A DNA stretch of 64,000 nt from Dipteronia dyeriana (lineage: Eukaryota; Streptophyta; Magnoliopsida; Sapindales; Sapindaceae): assembly GCA_032871835.1 (NCBI GenBank), contig CM065295.1:41290360-41354359 (forward strand), in the 5' to 3' direction. The position numbers were made by a program, and so were the translations under genes. Below are positions 1-11,929 of the stretch, piece after piece; the stretch's first letter is position 1, and every line of letters begins with the position of its first letter. Below the pieces are notes generated by a model. That model had not been told where the DNA came from. It was given only the letters and a program-made list of their open reading frames with translations, and did no database searches.

Positions 1-1158
1 AAGCCGTATGTGGAACAGTTCAAGGCCAGTACTGACCCGCAAAAACATGTATGGAGGTACCAGAGCGCAATGGCACAGTACGACTATGATGATGCACTCA
101 TGTGCCGAATGTTCCCTTAGACCTTGAGGAATCAATGATCCATGTGGTTTGGAGGATTAACACCAGGCTCCATCCGTAACTTTGAGGAGTTATTACAAGC
201 TTTCGCTAGGCAGTTTATGGGAAATATCCAGCGAAGTACGTCTAAAGAAGTTTTATCGACCTTAAAACAAAGGAATGATGAGAAGCTGAAGGATTACGTA
301 ACTAGTACAAGATCCCAATGATGATGCGGTGGCGTCTGCCTTTGTTAAAAGCCTACAATACAACCATCTAACCTTGAGTTTGAGGCAAAAGGGTTCGACC
401 ACATATGCGAGCATGGTAGATTATGTGGGAACATACGCCATGGCATCATAGGAATAGATAGCCCACGGTGGAGAACTTATACCTGAAGGTAAGCCCGAGA
501 GTTGTCAAAAGCATAGTGATGGCAGTTCAAAGAATAGAAGCAAGAGAGACCCAAAAAGCAATGGGGTAAAGAGTAAGGATGGTGTAAAGACGATGACAAA
601 GGTGGCAAGCACTACAAGCTGCAGTACACCAATTATACCCCGTTGGCCAGGAGGCATGAGGAGATCTTAAATGTGATAGAGGATAAGAATTTGTACAGGA
701 AGCCTCCAAAGCAGTCCAGCTTTGCAGGTAGAGACACCTATAGTTATTATAGGTTTCACTAGGATAATGGCCATGAAACCTCTAAATGTTATCAACTGAA
801 GGACTATATCGAAAAGTTAAGCGGAGAAGGACACCTCAAATATGTAATCCTTAGAACTGGGGATGATCGTTATAAGAGTACTCCGAGGGAGGAGCGTGAT
901 AAAAACCAGAGGAGCCCTAGGAGAAATTTGGATAGTGGGGCAATTAACATTATCTTTGGCGAACAGTACACCAGGGCAAGTAGTTGAGAAAGGATGACCG
1001 AGGTTAGAGAAGCCATAAATGGGCAGAAAGATTTGGAGGTCAATTTGTTGGGTCCCAACCAGAAAAGGTTGAAACAGAGATGAGATCCTATAGTCTTTAC
1101 CAAAGCAGACACACATGGATCAGAGGTAAAGCCCAACGATGCCATTGTCATATTAGTT
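1..1158 (+). pseudogene. Ty3/gypsy (Tat lineage, element G1) gag, decayed
   Basis: This encodes the structural capsid protein of a Tat-type gypsy element; the window edge cuts its 5' end. In frame 1 from base 1 the core of a retrotransposon gag domain is readable (TDPQKHVWRYQSAMAQYD, then WFGGLTPGSIRNFEELLQAF). It has in-frame stops TAG at 118-120 and TGA at 139-141. Near base 303 the frame changes and continues as DPNDDAVASAFVKSLQYN. The C-terminal part (about 700-860) has the family's histidine-rich block, DNGHETSKCYQLKDYIEKL. No intact CCHC zinc knuckle is visible. The protease follows in frame 1 after a TGA at 1159-1161. It is a non-functional pseudogene. Assignment to gag is firm; the Tat lineage is supported by the downstream pol domains. 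Confidence 0.85.
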
Positions 1159-1161
1159 TGA

Positions 1162-1500
1162 GTGGGGCACAGAGAAGTAAGAAGAGTACTGATCGATAAA
1201 GGAAGCTCAGCAGATATCTTGAGTGTAGAAATGTTTGATCAACTCGGGTTACAAATGAAAGATCTCCAGCTCCTTAGAGTCCCATTGAGTGGCTTTGGAG
1301 GAGCAGAAGTAAGATCTCTAGGAATAGTGAAGTTAACCATGGACATTAGGAGTTACCCCTGCATCAAGACAATACTATTAGATTTTGCAATTATGAATGT
1401 AGAGAATTGACCATACAATGCCTTGTTGGGCCAACCTTTCCTGATTAAGACAAAGGCTGTAACTGCCATTTACGCGCTAACAATAAAATTTCCAACAAAG
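1162..1500 (+). pseudogene. Gypsy G1 aspartic protease domain
   Basis: This is the retropepsin-type domain that would cleave the Gag-Pol precursor. The open stretch 1162-1410 carries VLIDKGSSADIL, which matches the D-x-G-S-S active-site block of gypsy proteases, followed by the GFGG and LG-V-L strands. The frame continues past a stop (TGA, about 1408) into YNALLGQPFL, the usual C-terminal family motif for the flap and final strand. The stop at 1159-1161 separates it from gag. Translation would therefore be broken even though the catalytic aspartate is kept. The start of the entry is only the first base after the stop, not a real initiation site. Confidence 0.85.
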
Positions 1501-1781
1501 GCTAGAGTAGGTGTCACGATGAGCTCATAAGAAGGGGCAAGAAAGGATAATTTGGCCATGTACAGGGAAAGAACATAACCAAGAGTAATGCAGATAGATA
1601 CCCTTGGGGAAGATGAAGTCTTGAAACTGGATGAGGTAGAGGCTGGAATAGAAACTTTAACCCGATTCGAACTGGACCTGAGGAAGACATCTCCGGAAGA
1701 TGGGAAAAGCTAGGAGGATGAACCAACCATGGAAGTTATAGTTGATGATAATAACCCCCAAAAAACTGTAAAGCTCGGGGC

Positions 1782-2697
1782 TTGACTAACAGAGCAAGGG
1801 GGAACGAGATGGTCAACTTACTGAATGAGTATAAAGACGTGTTTGTATGGAAGCATGATGATATGCCTAGGATCGACCCAAAAATAATTTTCCATTACTT
1901 GGCAGTGGACCCCGATCGAAAATCGATCGCTCATAAGAGAAGACGGTTTAATCCTGAAAGAAGCAAGACAATTAAAGAAGAGGTGGAAAAGTTATTGGCA
2001 ACATGATCCATAAGGGAAGTAAAGTATAATTAGTGGTTTGCCAATGTGGTGCTGGTAAAAAAAAAAGAATGACCAGTGAAGGATGTGTGTTGATTTCACT
2101 GACCTTAATAAGGCATGTCCGAATGATAGCTTCCCCTTGCCTCAATTTGACCAGCTGGTGGATGCAACAGTTGGTCACCAGTTATTGAGCTTCATGGATG
2201 CCTACTCGAGATACAGTCAGATCCGAATGTTCAAATATGATGAAGATAAAACATCTTTCATAACTGACCATGGGTTATACTGCTACAAAGTTATGCCCTT
2301 TGGTCTAAAGAATACCGGGGCAACGTACCGGATATTGGTAAATAATATGTTCGCTCGATAGATCGATATAAATATAGAGGTGTATGTGGATGACGTATTG
2401 ACAAAAAGCATAACGTCCGAAAAACATATGGAAGATCTTAAGAAGACATTCGGGGTGTTACGAAAGTTCGGTATGAAGCTTAATCCAAAGAATTGTGTGT
2501 TCAGGGTACCATCGGGAAGATTCCTAGGATTTCAAGTCCATCAAAGGGTAATTGAGGTAAACCCAAAAAAAAATAAAGGCGTTGGAGGAGATGAGGTCCC
2601 CGAGGACATTGAAGGAAATTTAGAGGTTAACAGATTGATTAGCATTTCTGAACCGGTTCGTATGCAAATCAACAGACAAGTGTCTTCCCTTTTTTAG
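1782..2697 (+). pseudogene. Gypsy G1 reverse transcriptase
   Basis: This is the RNA-dependent DNA polymerase domain of G1. Recognisable blocks in order are: RFNPERSKTIKEEVEKLL (about 1950), CVDFTDLNKACPNDSFPLP (about 2085), LLSFMDAYSRYSQI with the first catalytic aspartate, YKVMPFGLKNTGATY, the catalytic YVDD (about 2383), and LNPKNCVFRVPSGRFLGF. FTDLNKACPNDSFPLP is typical of Tat elements. Stops at about 2004 and 2359 and a frame change near 2010-2080 break the frame. A run of A residues (about 2565) precedes another shift, after which the connection domain is out of frame. The YVDD is intact but the protein cannot be made in full. Confidence 0.9.
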
Positions 2698-2769
2698 GGC
2701 AATCAAGAAAGGCAAGGGGGTTAAATGGAATGACGAGTGTTAATAGACATTCAGAAAGATCAATGAATA

Positions 2770-3640
2770 CCTAGGTAGAGCACCGATTATATCTAAACCT
2801 TTTGAATGAGAAGTGTTCTACCTGTACTTGTCAGTAATGGTTGTGGCAACAGGGTCGGTGCTGGTCAGGTTGGATAAGGGCGTACAAAAGCTAGTGTATT
2901 ACACAAGTAAGGCTTTGCTACTAGCTGAGACAAGATACTTATCAGCCGAGCAAATGGCACTGACACTTATGATTGCAACAAGGAAGTTGAGACCATATTT
3001 CCAAGCCCACATGATCGAGGTCTATAGAGACTGCCCGCTGAACCAAATTCTATCAAAACTTGAAGTATCTGGGAGGTTGACTAAATAGACAGTGGAGCTG
3101 AGTGAATTCAACATAACATATATGCCAAGAACCGTGATAAAAGGACAAGTTGTAGCTGACCTGATTACTGAATTCGTTGAACCAAACGTCAAAGTGATCA
3201 TGATGTTGAAAGAAAAGAAAGAATTCTTCTAGAAACTGCCTGTAAATGGATCGTCAAACACATACGACAATAGAGCTGGGATAGTCATATCCACCCTAGA
3301 AGGTGACCAGGTAGAATGTGCCCTGCGACTTTATTTCAAAGCCCATAACAATTATGGCCGAGTATGAGTCACTTTTGGCATGACTTAGAGTTTGTATGGC
3401 CTATGGGCAGATGAGTTAGAGATATTCAGTGATTCGTAAGTGATGGTAAACTAAATCTTGGATGAATGTCAAGCCAAGGATAGCAACATGGTTGCATATC
3501 TAGGGATAGCCATGACGTTGCTTGGAAGATTCAAGGCGTACAGGATAACTCAGATCCCAGGGGAAAGAATGAGAAGGCAAACGTTTTGTTAGAATTGGCA
3601 TCAACAACTATCGGTATACAGTCAAAGACTCTCCCAGTTG
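2770..3640 (+). pseudogene. Gypsy G1 RNase H plus second archaeal-type RNase H
   Basis: Two consecutive RNase H modules can be read. The first (about 2813-3090) is the usual gypsy RNase H/connection region, with KLVYYTSKALLLAETRYL and MALTLMIATRKLRPYFQAH. After TVELSEFNITYMPR and VVADLITEFVEP comes a second module (about 3235-3520) with LPVNGSSNTYDNRAGIV, EIFSDS and ILDECQAKDSNMVAYL. This is the additional RNase H found in Tat/Ogre-type elements. Expected aspartates are changed in places (VNGSS where the family usually has VDGSS). Several stops (for example at about 3086, 3230 and 3452) and frame changes are present. The doubled RNase H is the main reason for calling the Tat lineage. Confidence 0.8.
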
Positions 3641-3649
3641 CTCATCTCA

Positions 3650-4953
3650 ATAAACTGAGCATTGGGGATCCAAAGGAAGTATTTGAAGTAAGAGCGGTTG
3701 AAGGTGAACATGCCACTTAGATGACCCCGATCAGGGAGTACTTAGAGAATGGGACGCTCCCGATCGAAGCAACTGAGGCAAAACCTCTCGGGTATAGAGC
3801 TGCTAGATACTTAATGGTCGGAAGAGAACTATACAGGAGAGGATTTTCAAAAGCCTTATAGAGGTGAATTGGCCTAGTAGAAGGCAATCAAATAATGGAA
3901 AGCATCCATGGAGGAGTGTGTGGGAACCACACTGAAGGAAAAAGCCTAGTGTACAAGACTCTCAGGCTAGGCTTCTACTGGTCGACCTTGTTCCAACATG
4001 CTCAGGCGGTCGCGGATCTATGTAGTGGTTGCCAAAGGAGAACTAATGACATCGAAAGGCCCCCCGAACTATTGAAGAACCTGTCGTCACTTTGGCCACT
4101 CGCTATGTGGGGACTGGATTTGATTGGCCCGATGCTAATGGCAACAAAAAGAGGGGCAAAACATGCCATTGTAGCCGTGGACTACTTAACAAAATGAGTC
4201 GAGGCAGAAGCACTTTTGCATATAACTGAATCTAACTCAACCAGTTTCGTGAGGAAAAATATCATCTATCGGTTTGGAATCCCTGATACAATAATCATAG
4301 ACAACGAGACCCAATTCGATAGTGACAATTTCAGGAACATGTCAGGATTTTGGTATAAAAAATTATTATGCTACAACGGCTCTTTCTGAAACCAATGGTC
4401 CAATAAAGATAATAAACAATATAATCAAACACACCCTAAAGGAAAAACTGGACGCTAAGAAAGGGATCTGGGTAGATAAGCTACACGAATTTCTATGGAC
4501 ATATCGAACAACGGAAAAGACTTCAACATGAGAGACTCCCTATTCATAAGCGTTCAAAATAAAAGTGATGATTCCAGTTGAAATAGCTCATAACTCACCA
4601 AAGGTGTTACTTTTCCACCTCGAAGCAAACATGAAAATGCTAGAACAGAACTTAGACGAGTTGGAGAAAAAAAAGGACCTGTAAAAAGTAAGGAACGCTG
4701 CTTATCAGCAAAGGGTGACCATATATTACAACTCACACGTTCAGGTAAGGAGGTTCCATCTCGGAGATTTAGTTCTGAGGAGAGTATCACCCAAAACGAG
4801 AGACAAATCAGCTGGGGCATTGGTAGGTAAATAGGAAGGTCCATATCGAGTGGTTGAGTTGGCTGGTCGTGAGGCGTATCGCTTGGCTAGACTAGAAGGA
4901 AGCGAGCTACACATGCCATGCAATGCTCAATACCTGAAGATGTTCTACCCATA
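3650..4953 (+). pseudogene. Gypsy G1 integrase
   Basis: This is the integrase, which would insert the cDNA. The zinc-binding HHCC region is seen in 3895-4040 (IHGGVCGNHTEG, then the pair C-S-G-C). The core domain follows as WGLDLIGPM (first catalytic Asp), AIVAVDYLTK and YRFGIPDTIIIDNETQFDS (second Asp); the region of the catalytic Glu lies near 4385-4420 across a frame change. The C-terminal domain is clear at 4740-4953: VRRFHLGDLVLRRVSPKT, EGPYRVVELAGREAYRLARL and NAQYLKMFYP, ending at the natural stop TAG at about 4951. Stops at about 4195, 4388 and 4680 show that it is dead. This end marks the end of the G1 sense coding region. Confidence 0.88.
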
Positions 4954-5720
4954 GAAGTTTCTTATTTTTAATGTTTCTTTCTAGTTTAGAGATGAATTCG
5001 CTTTGTCAGCTGATTGTTTGATGTTTCTTTTTATTATTCAATAAAATCCCCTATGAGGGAGCAATTTCATATGTCAAGAATAGTGTTCTAAATTTTATTT
5101 CAAGCAATCTCGGGGCACCCAAAAATTGCTTAGTGCCATTGGGAGTGCACGAGATGCCTAGTGAGGGGGAAAAACACATGTCGCAAGGGCAGTGTACACT
5201 CACCCAAACTAACTGGGTGCAATGAACACTGTTAGAGCGCCTTTAGGTCGTAAGCACTTGATGGGATGCGCCAAGAGTTGAGTGAGGGATAAGTATTTCT
5301 GCTCAGAAACAGACGCAAATAAAATGCTAAGCGCCTATAAAGTCAGTAGGAATATAAGGTACCCCACTATAACGAATCTTGATCAACAGACGATTGGGAG
5401 GCATCCTAATGACTTAGTTGATAGATAAAAGATAAAAGTCTATAAACTAGATACCATGCAAATGGGTTTTAAAAGAGCACTTCTTGACGTAAAAACAGGA
5501 GCACCAAACTCTTCGGGGATCGAGAATTCGATCGGCTAACATGAGTACGATCCCCGATGCTGCCCGAACAAGGGGTTGCTACAAACTTAGCCATACGAAG
5601 TTGCTTGGCCAAAGTAGGACGGTAGACTTAATACATTTTGAGCTAATAAATAGTCCTGGCCAAGCTAGAGAAACCGGATTCATGGTAATGAATAAAAAAA
5701 CAATAAAATAATAAAATAAT

Positions 5721-5773
<53 letters not shown>

Positions 5774-6249
5774 GATACCAAGCTAAGGACTGGTCATAAC
5801 CAATTGCACTAGTATAGTTTTAATCAAGTCAGTTAGCTCGGTGTAAGGTAGTACACTTAGTTCGAGCTAACCTAAGGTGACTACCAAGGTAAACGCACTT
5901 AGTCAAAGATGGATTGCTCGATTCGGCACAATAATGGGATTAAATTACAGCGGTGATTCACCTCAGATGAAAGGGTGTGGTCGTAACCAAGATAATTAAC
6001 TTGGCGTGGCTGGACATGCATAGTTCGAGTTAACAAGTGGTTATAACCATTTATGAATTACCTAGTTTTAGTTAGCTGTTCGTTTTGGTTTGATCATCCC
6101 AATTATACGATGAAGTCAACAGTTCATACGAAGTCGTTTGTTAAGATGAGTCAGTGAAAATGTATATATCCATATACAAAAGTGATATCTTTTACTTTAA
6201 AAATGGAGAATTTAGAAAACAACAGTTACGTTGGTAATGATGACAGGAG
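4954..6249 (+). other. G1 non-coding region between pol and the antisense ORF
   Basis: About 1.3 kb without a credible reading frame. It begins with a T-rich stretch after the integrase stop. It then has a region (about 5090-5340) with G-rich and CGGGG runs, AT-rich spacers and a long AT microsatellite. This is the untranslated region that in Tat elements separates pol from the extra ORF. Short tracts such as ctaacttaggcg-like motifs recur (AGCTCGG, AACTTAG), suggesting old degenerate repeats, but I could not define a unit. Confidence 0.5.
5725..5769. repeat. (AT)n microsatellite
   Basis: An uninterrupted run of about 22 AT dinucleotides inside the G1 untranslated spacer. Confidence 0.95.
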
Positions 6250-9200
6250 GCGAAGAAAGTGAGTTAAGCATCCGGGGCACTAGAAGGACCCCTGGATCTA
6301 GACCCACCAGGAGGAAGGTCACCACCCCCATGATTTTTGTTTAGGTCTTCAAAGTCTGGCCTGGTGATATGGTATTTTGAGTCATCGACCATGAATGGAG
6401 AATAGTCTGTACCTGGAAAGGGACTAACATCAACAACCTTGGTTAAGGCGTTGCTATCTTCACTGGAATAAAAACCATCAGGGAAGATTTCGAAAGAAGC
6501 TCCAGGTGCATAGGATGGGGATCCTTCCCAATGGATCTACAGTAGGCTTTCCACATGATTATTTGATTCCTGATAGCTTTCAGGGGCTCATTCTTATGCT
6601 TCTTGATTGTTCTTTCCCATTTTTGGTGAGCCTCATCCGAGGACCTCTCCTTGCCGCCAAAGAACACTCAAGCGGTGGCCAGCCCTCTTTCGAACTGCTG
6701 GAGATCGTTTATAGTGGTCCACATTCTAGACTTTGAGGGCTGACATGGCCTTCTATAAAAGCATCTCCATGTTGATCTACTGCTACTTAAAGTCCTTTTC
6801 TAGATTTTCATAGTGAATTCGAGCTTCCTCAGATGCCTACTGCGCCTCAAGCATAATTTTTTGAACAAAGGTAAAGGTGTTATGGGCAATCTGAGTCTTT
6901 TTTTTAGAATTCTTTCCTGCTGTTTCAGCCATGATGGCCCTCGACTCTAGTTCATTGCTTCGTAGCTCTGCCTTGGCGACCCTCTTCCCTAACTCAGTAT
7001 TTTTTCGTTGTAAGTTCCCTGAGAGTTATCTCGGTTGCAGAAGCCCTACCCTGAATGTTGGCTATGGTTTTCCTTAGGGCAACCTCAATCACAGCATGGG
7101 CATTTAGTTTTTCCTCATTCTGCTTAACTTTAGAGGCACTGGCAGAAGGACACTTTAGAGTGTCGTCCTTCTAAACAAAGGACTTTCTTAGCCGAGATAT
7201 CTTAATGTCCTGTTTCTTCTGATCAGCCAAGGCTCAAGTTGGCTCTTTCATCGTTTGAAAGAGAAAGTAAGAATTAGCAAAGCCGGTAAAACAAAAGCGA
7301 AGGGCAATGTAGAAGGCACTTATAAAAACTCCATTCTTGAGGATCATATGTATCCGTTCGGAGGCACTGGCAACTTTGGATTCCTTCCAGTACCCATCGC
7401 CAATGTACCCATTGCCGGATGACATCGATCGGAGCATTAAGAGGGGGTCAGTACGAGAGGTACTTGAATGATGACAATGGGAGGATCCGAAGACAGGAGC
7501 AGCCGGGGGAGCTGACGGAGTAGGTAAATCATGAATAGTGGAAATGATCGGGGGCACCGCTGGAAGGGTTGGATTTATGACAGGTTGCACCCATGAAATT
7601 ACAGTACCATCTCCAGGTTGAGGAACAATTGTAGAGAATTTTGAATCTTATCCCTTAGAGGTTTGACATTCACTTACACCGTCATGAGGTATAATGCAGG
7701 GGACATTCCAAGGTTGACTTACCCCTACGTCTTCGGCCAATTTAACTACAGCCCTAGTCCTTGAATTGAGCATTGGAAGGGGAGCTTGCTTTTTAGTGGC
7801 ATCCAACATGTCATCATCAAAAAATTGCTCCTTCGAGTCGAGCCCGCCTTCAAAGTCAGAGTTAGTAAAGACTATGTGACGTTTAACAGAGAAATGCTTG
7901 GGGGCCTTTCCCAAGCGATGTGTGGGTGGATCTGAGGAAGGAAGGTCAGTTTGAACTAGAGAAGGCTCAAGACAAGTAGGAGGCGCAGCCAGGCCAGTGG
8001 CCTTGACTGGATTGGATGGAAGGGGAGAAGGTACGACATCAACCCTATCTTCCCTTCTCTTCGACCTCCACTCCCGTAAGATCAGGTTGGTCAAGGTCTC
8101 CTGATCATCCTCTTTTTCTTCATCGAGAATGATATGGCCATCCTTAGAATTGAGTAGTAACGGGTTAGCATCACGTGTAACTTCTGCTCTTTTACGAATG
8201 GCCTCAGGGGTAGAAGATCATTCCGCAGTCTTAGCCACTTTGTTACTAGTGGCTTTCTCACCGGATTTCTCCTTACGAGACTGGCCCTTGCTCAATTTAT
8301 CTTTGTTTGGCCTGTCCCCAGTGGGTCTATCTTGGCACTAGATCTCTCTCTGCTAGATCTTTCTCGATCAGATTCCTCAGGAGCAGATTGCACCCAGACA
8401 GACCTGTCTCTAGATGATCCTCTATAACCACCTCGAGGTAGAGCGACACTACGATCGCTTCTCAACCAGTCCAGCAGGAACTGCCAACGAGCCATGATCA
8501 GACTCATAAACATGCTCCCCCAAATCATGCTCGGGATGGGTAATTCCTTAGGCCAGCCTTTTCGGCCTACTTGCCAGCAACGATATCCACTTCGTACATT
8601 GGAAAGGCGAACATAAATACAAACGGTAAGAATAGTTATATGTATATAACAACTTCATTAAGGAATATGGAAACAAGAGTCTACAGCCCTTACATCGGGT
8701 GAAAATCCTAGGGAAAAATCCCAGCACGACCAATTCTTTCTTTGAGTACAAATTATGGTGATCCCTGACCTCCAAAGAAGTATGTGCCTCCTTCATAACA
8801 GTATTAGTCTGCTCCCTGGTCATCATAAGCGTGACTTTGTTTCATAGCTCGGTGCTACAAAAGTGTCTCGGGACACTGCTCCGAGCAAACAGATGGGTGG
8901 TATTAGCAACCATGGTCTCACCCTAGTCGCCACTAATGAAAAACCAACTATTATTCCAGTACTTGTTCGACGACGGGAACCCCCAAATAAAGCCCTTGTG
9001 GTCTTTGTAAGTAAGAGGGGTAGGCATTTCATTATAGCCATGAGGAATCCAATTGCTCGGGGAGGTCGACTGAAGATAGAAAGCACCCCTAATATCCGAT
9101 CGCCCCAAGGTGTAAAAATTATGTAGCTCTTGATGGGTCGGGGGATACTTGGCCCTGATCTTCTTCCACAAGTGCCACAGGCTGATCAGCACCTGATATG

Positions 9201-9857
9201 AGTTGGATTCAGCTGAGCAGGGGCAATCCCTGCATCCGCCAAGAATCAAGAGATGAATGTTTGGATGGGGAGAGTGACCCTAGAGGATAACATCATCCTA
9301 CAAACCGTAACTGTACCAGATGAAGGATTTCATACAACACGATTGTTGCTATAAGACAGTTGTATCTAATCCGGAAGGTCAAACCGATCCTTAAACTTCT
9401 CGAGCTCATCGTCGGTCGCCACAATAATCTCAGAATCAAAGGCTTAATGGTGATCAGTTGTAAATCATAGCATACGTGCATGTCGTTCCCTCGGGACCTC
9501 CTTCATCTTTAATGTCTGCGAAACTATCTTTAAGTCGTTCGCTAAATGTGAGATATCTTTGGGTGAACCCCTGGTAGTATGTCTTCTGCTAGTTGTCTAC
9601 GACATATCTGTGCAAACGTCGAAAGAAGCAAAACCAAAAGAATTAGCAGATGAGGGAACAAATTTAGGACGAGCCACATAATAATCTTCATTTAAAGCAA
9701 CAGGTTGAAATGAAGGAGTATATACGTGAAAGTGGCCCCAAAGAATGGATTCAAGCCTAGCGATATTATCATTATTGCTAGCCTCAATAGCATGCATTAG
9801 AAGTTCAAAATACAGATAGCGGAGAGTCGGATCCATACATTTAGTATAAATGAACAC
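6250..9857 (-). pseudogene. G1 antisense ORF, 'putative gypsy type transposon' (Transposase_28-like) protein, decayed
   Basis: On the strand opposite to gag-pol, a long decayed coding region runs from about 9,857 down to about 6,250. Near 9,400-8,920 it contains the family's conserved core: an I-V-A-T-D-D-E-L start, a V-T-L-P-I stretch (LPLHPF in the family), ADAGIAPAQLNP, QVLISLWHLWKK, and then GFPSSNKYWNNSWFFISG. These match the plant domain in Pfam 'Transposase_28, putative gypsy type transposon'. Downstream (8,094-6,443) come Ser/Pro/acidic linker pieces and charged stretches that look like coiled coil. Frames change near 9,590, 9,230 and 8,890, and stops are common. Tat elements such as Retand and Grande are known to carry an extra ORF in antisense between pol and the 3' LTR. 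Its function is unknown. Confidence 0.7.
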
Positions 9858-9859
9858 GA

Positions 9860-10530
9860 TGAGAACACAAGCGGCTCCAAAAAAAAAGGAAGGAACACGA
9901 AGGAGAGTGAAATCATGAAAATGAAACGAAGATTATGGATTTTCTCTGAGAAAAGGATTTGTAAAGATGTGGGAGTGAAATGAAGAGTTTCAAGTTATAT
10001 ATGTAAGTGGGTGACGTCATTAGAGTATACACATGTCACCAGACGAGAGTAAAAGTAGGTGCACACAAAACGAAAATCATATACCGTTTGAAATTTACAA
10101 AGAAGGCTAAATGATTGCATCAGTCGAAATAGGCGTGATTGACACCAACGCTAGCTGTAAAACAATAAATGTGCATTAATGAGCTACAAGACAAGAAGAA
10201 ATAACACATTAAACACACTTCGGTGAGTGAAACCCATTTGAAGCGAAACACTCGGTCTCGTATATTTAAAAGGGTATTGTTATAGGTGATATTTGGATGG
10301 TGCCACATCACCAAAAGATAACCCGATCGAATAAACCCAAGTTAACCAAAGAGCACTCGTTAAATCCCTTGACCAAAATGATATAAACGATCTGGTTGGA
10401 AGGCTCGATCAGGTTTATCAAGATGGTCGAGGTAAAGGACGTGATCAGGTAAGATCATCGTTCAAGGAAAATGGGTCTGGTCGGGTTCAACAGATGATCG
10501 GTTGAGCGACACATGGACATCATTCAGACT
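9860..10530 (+). mobile_element. Probable remnant of the G1 3' LTR or terminal region
   Basis: This stretch follows the antisense ORF and contains a purine-rich run (about 9,879-9,910) that could be a polypurine tract. After that lies sequence with repeated GATCGG/GGTCGAGG-like motifs but no long ORF. By position in a Tat element, the 3' LTR should begin here, possibly near TGTAAGTGGG at about 10,001. No second copy lies in the window to prove the borders. It is cut off near 10,530, where SIRE-like sequence of the opposite strand starts. Confidence 0.35.
9994..10019 (-). promoter_or_regulatory. Candidate promoter of the G1 antisense ORF
   Basis: Read on the minus strand, a perfect TGACGTCA palindrome (10,012-10,019; a bZIP/CRE-type site) is followed about 12 bp later by TATATAA, then about 140 bp later by the first methionine of the antisense ORF. 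The order and spacing fit a plant promoter. No start site can be proven from sequence alone. Confidence 0.3.
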
Positions 10531-10861
10531 CTCGAACTTCATCTTGATCTTCTCTTGAAGCAACCTATAAATCATCTCAAAACACAATGCATATACAACA
10601 GAAAGACAACAAATGTCAACATATAATATGGATAAAAATATACAATTAAGTTCATGTATCTCCCCATCAATACATGCCAAATGCAAGAGTTCTTAACCAA
10701 ATCTTAAGACTAATTATTACATGTTATTGAAAATTCAAAAGTTATTACAAAAACAACATAAAAAGGAAACTAAGTAACTAGCAACTCTTAACAACTCTTT
10801 CTCCTCTTTTTTGACATGAGATGATGCCAAAAGGTAAGAAACATACCAAGAGACTCAAATA

Positions 10862-11925
10862 CTAGCTACTAGATCCACCAAAGAAAGATGTGCTTGTAGT
10901 TGACCTAACATAATGCTTGAGAGGTGGTCTTGAACTTGAGGCAATACACTCCTCCAACTCTTTTATTCTAGCATTTTGTTTATCAACTATAGCACTAAGC
11001 TCATCAACCTTCTTCTTTAAATGTAAAGCCTAATCCGGAAGAATGTTTATGCTAGTCTCTTGACAATCAACTTGTGAACTACTAAATAGTCCAAAAGTAT
11101 CACATGTCTTACCCATATCCTTATATGACATGTATGACACACGTTTATCACTATATTTTTCCACGGGTTGTACCAACATATCATCTCCACTACTTTGAAC
11201 ACCACGAGCTAAACACAAAGAAGTTATAAATCCTGGTAATGCAAGCTTCTTATCTCCTCTAGTAGAGAAAGCCGCATTATCTCTAAGTAAAACATAAGAA
11301 AATCCCCAAGGATTATAGGTTGATTAGTCACCAAGGCATATACTATTTTGATCTTGTCTTTATTCAACTCGATTGAATTCGAAGATCCAATAATATTTGT
11401 GCAAATGGAAAGATGCCAAAATGCACTTGCCTTAGATAACTCATGTTTACTAATATATGCTCTACCTTTCCACTCAAAAGAATCATTGTCACATAGATTT
11501 CTACCTATGATATTAAGATTCTCAATGATATCAACATCTAGAAAGTTTGAATCAATATCACTAGATAGCCCAAGAAACCTGTTAATGTTTTCCAGGTTAA
11601 CTCTAGACACAATACCCCTAATCTCCATCAAAGCATCCAATAAGGTGGCACTCTGTCTATATTCATGATAAAATTCTCTAACAATAGTGTCATCCACTAT
11701 TCCTAGCATGCTCACCCAAGATTCCCAATTTCTATCATTAATACATTTAAGAACATAAGAATCTTTACATTTACCTAAGTCAATGCCTCTCTCTTGAAAT
11801 ATCTTTTTAGTTGCAAAGATCCCTAAATCCTTTGACCTTGAAGCTTTGGATCCCTTTGAGGTAGACTTGGCTTTCACAATGGGATTCGATTGATTTCCAC
11901 TTCTGGTAACTTTAGTTCTTCCCAT
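10862..11925 (-). pseudogene. 'Putative plant transposon protein' ORF of S2 (PF20167-like), one frameshift
   Basis: This ORF starts with MGRTKVTRSGNQSNPIVKAK. It has a basic Ser/Lys-rich N-terminus (about 40 residues), then a globular region with FQERGIDLGKC, EFYHEYRQSATLL, INRFLGLSSD, HELSKASAFWHLSICTNIIG and VYALVTNQPI. This layout resembles the plant domain found in many retroelement-associated ORFs (usually listed as putative plant transposon protein). Near 11,312 the frame shifts, after which NAAFSTRGDKKLALPGF and LCLARGVQSSGDD continue it. An in-frame TAG at 11,030-11,032 precedes a coiled-coil tail (KKKVDELSAIVDKQNARIKE) and the end at 10,862. The role is unknown. In SIRE elements an extra ORF often lies after pol, but here pol is absent and the ORF follows gag. 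Confidence 0.6.
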
Positions 11926-11929
11926 TTTT

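Noticed and set aside
11224..11925. S2 extra ORF as a viral-type envelope gene
   Set aside because: No signal peptide, membrane segment or glycoprotein pattern. It fits the plant-transposon-protein type better, with a coiled-coil tail.
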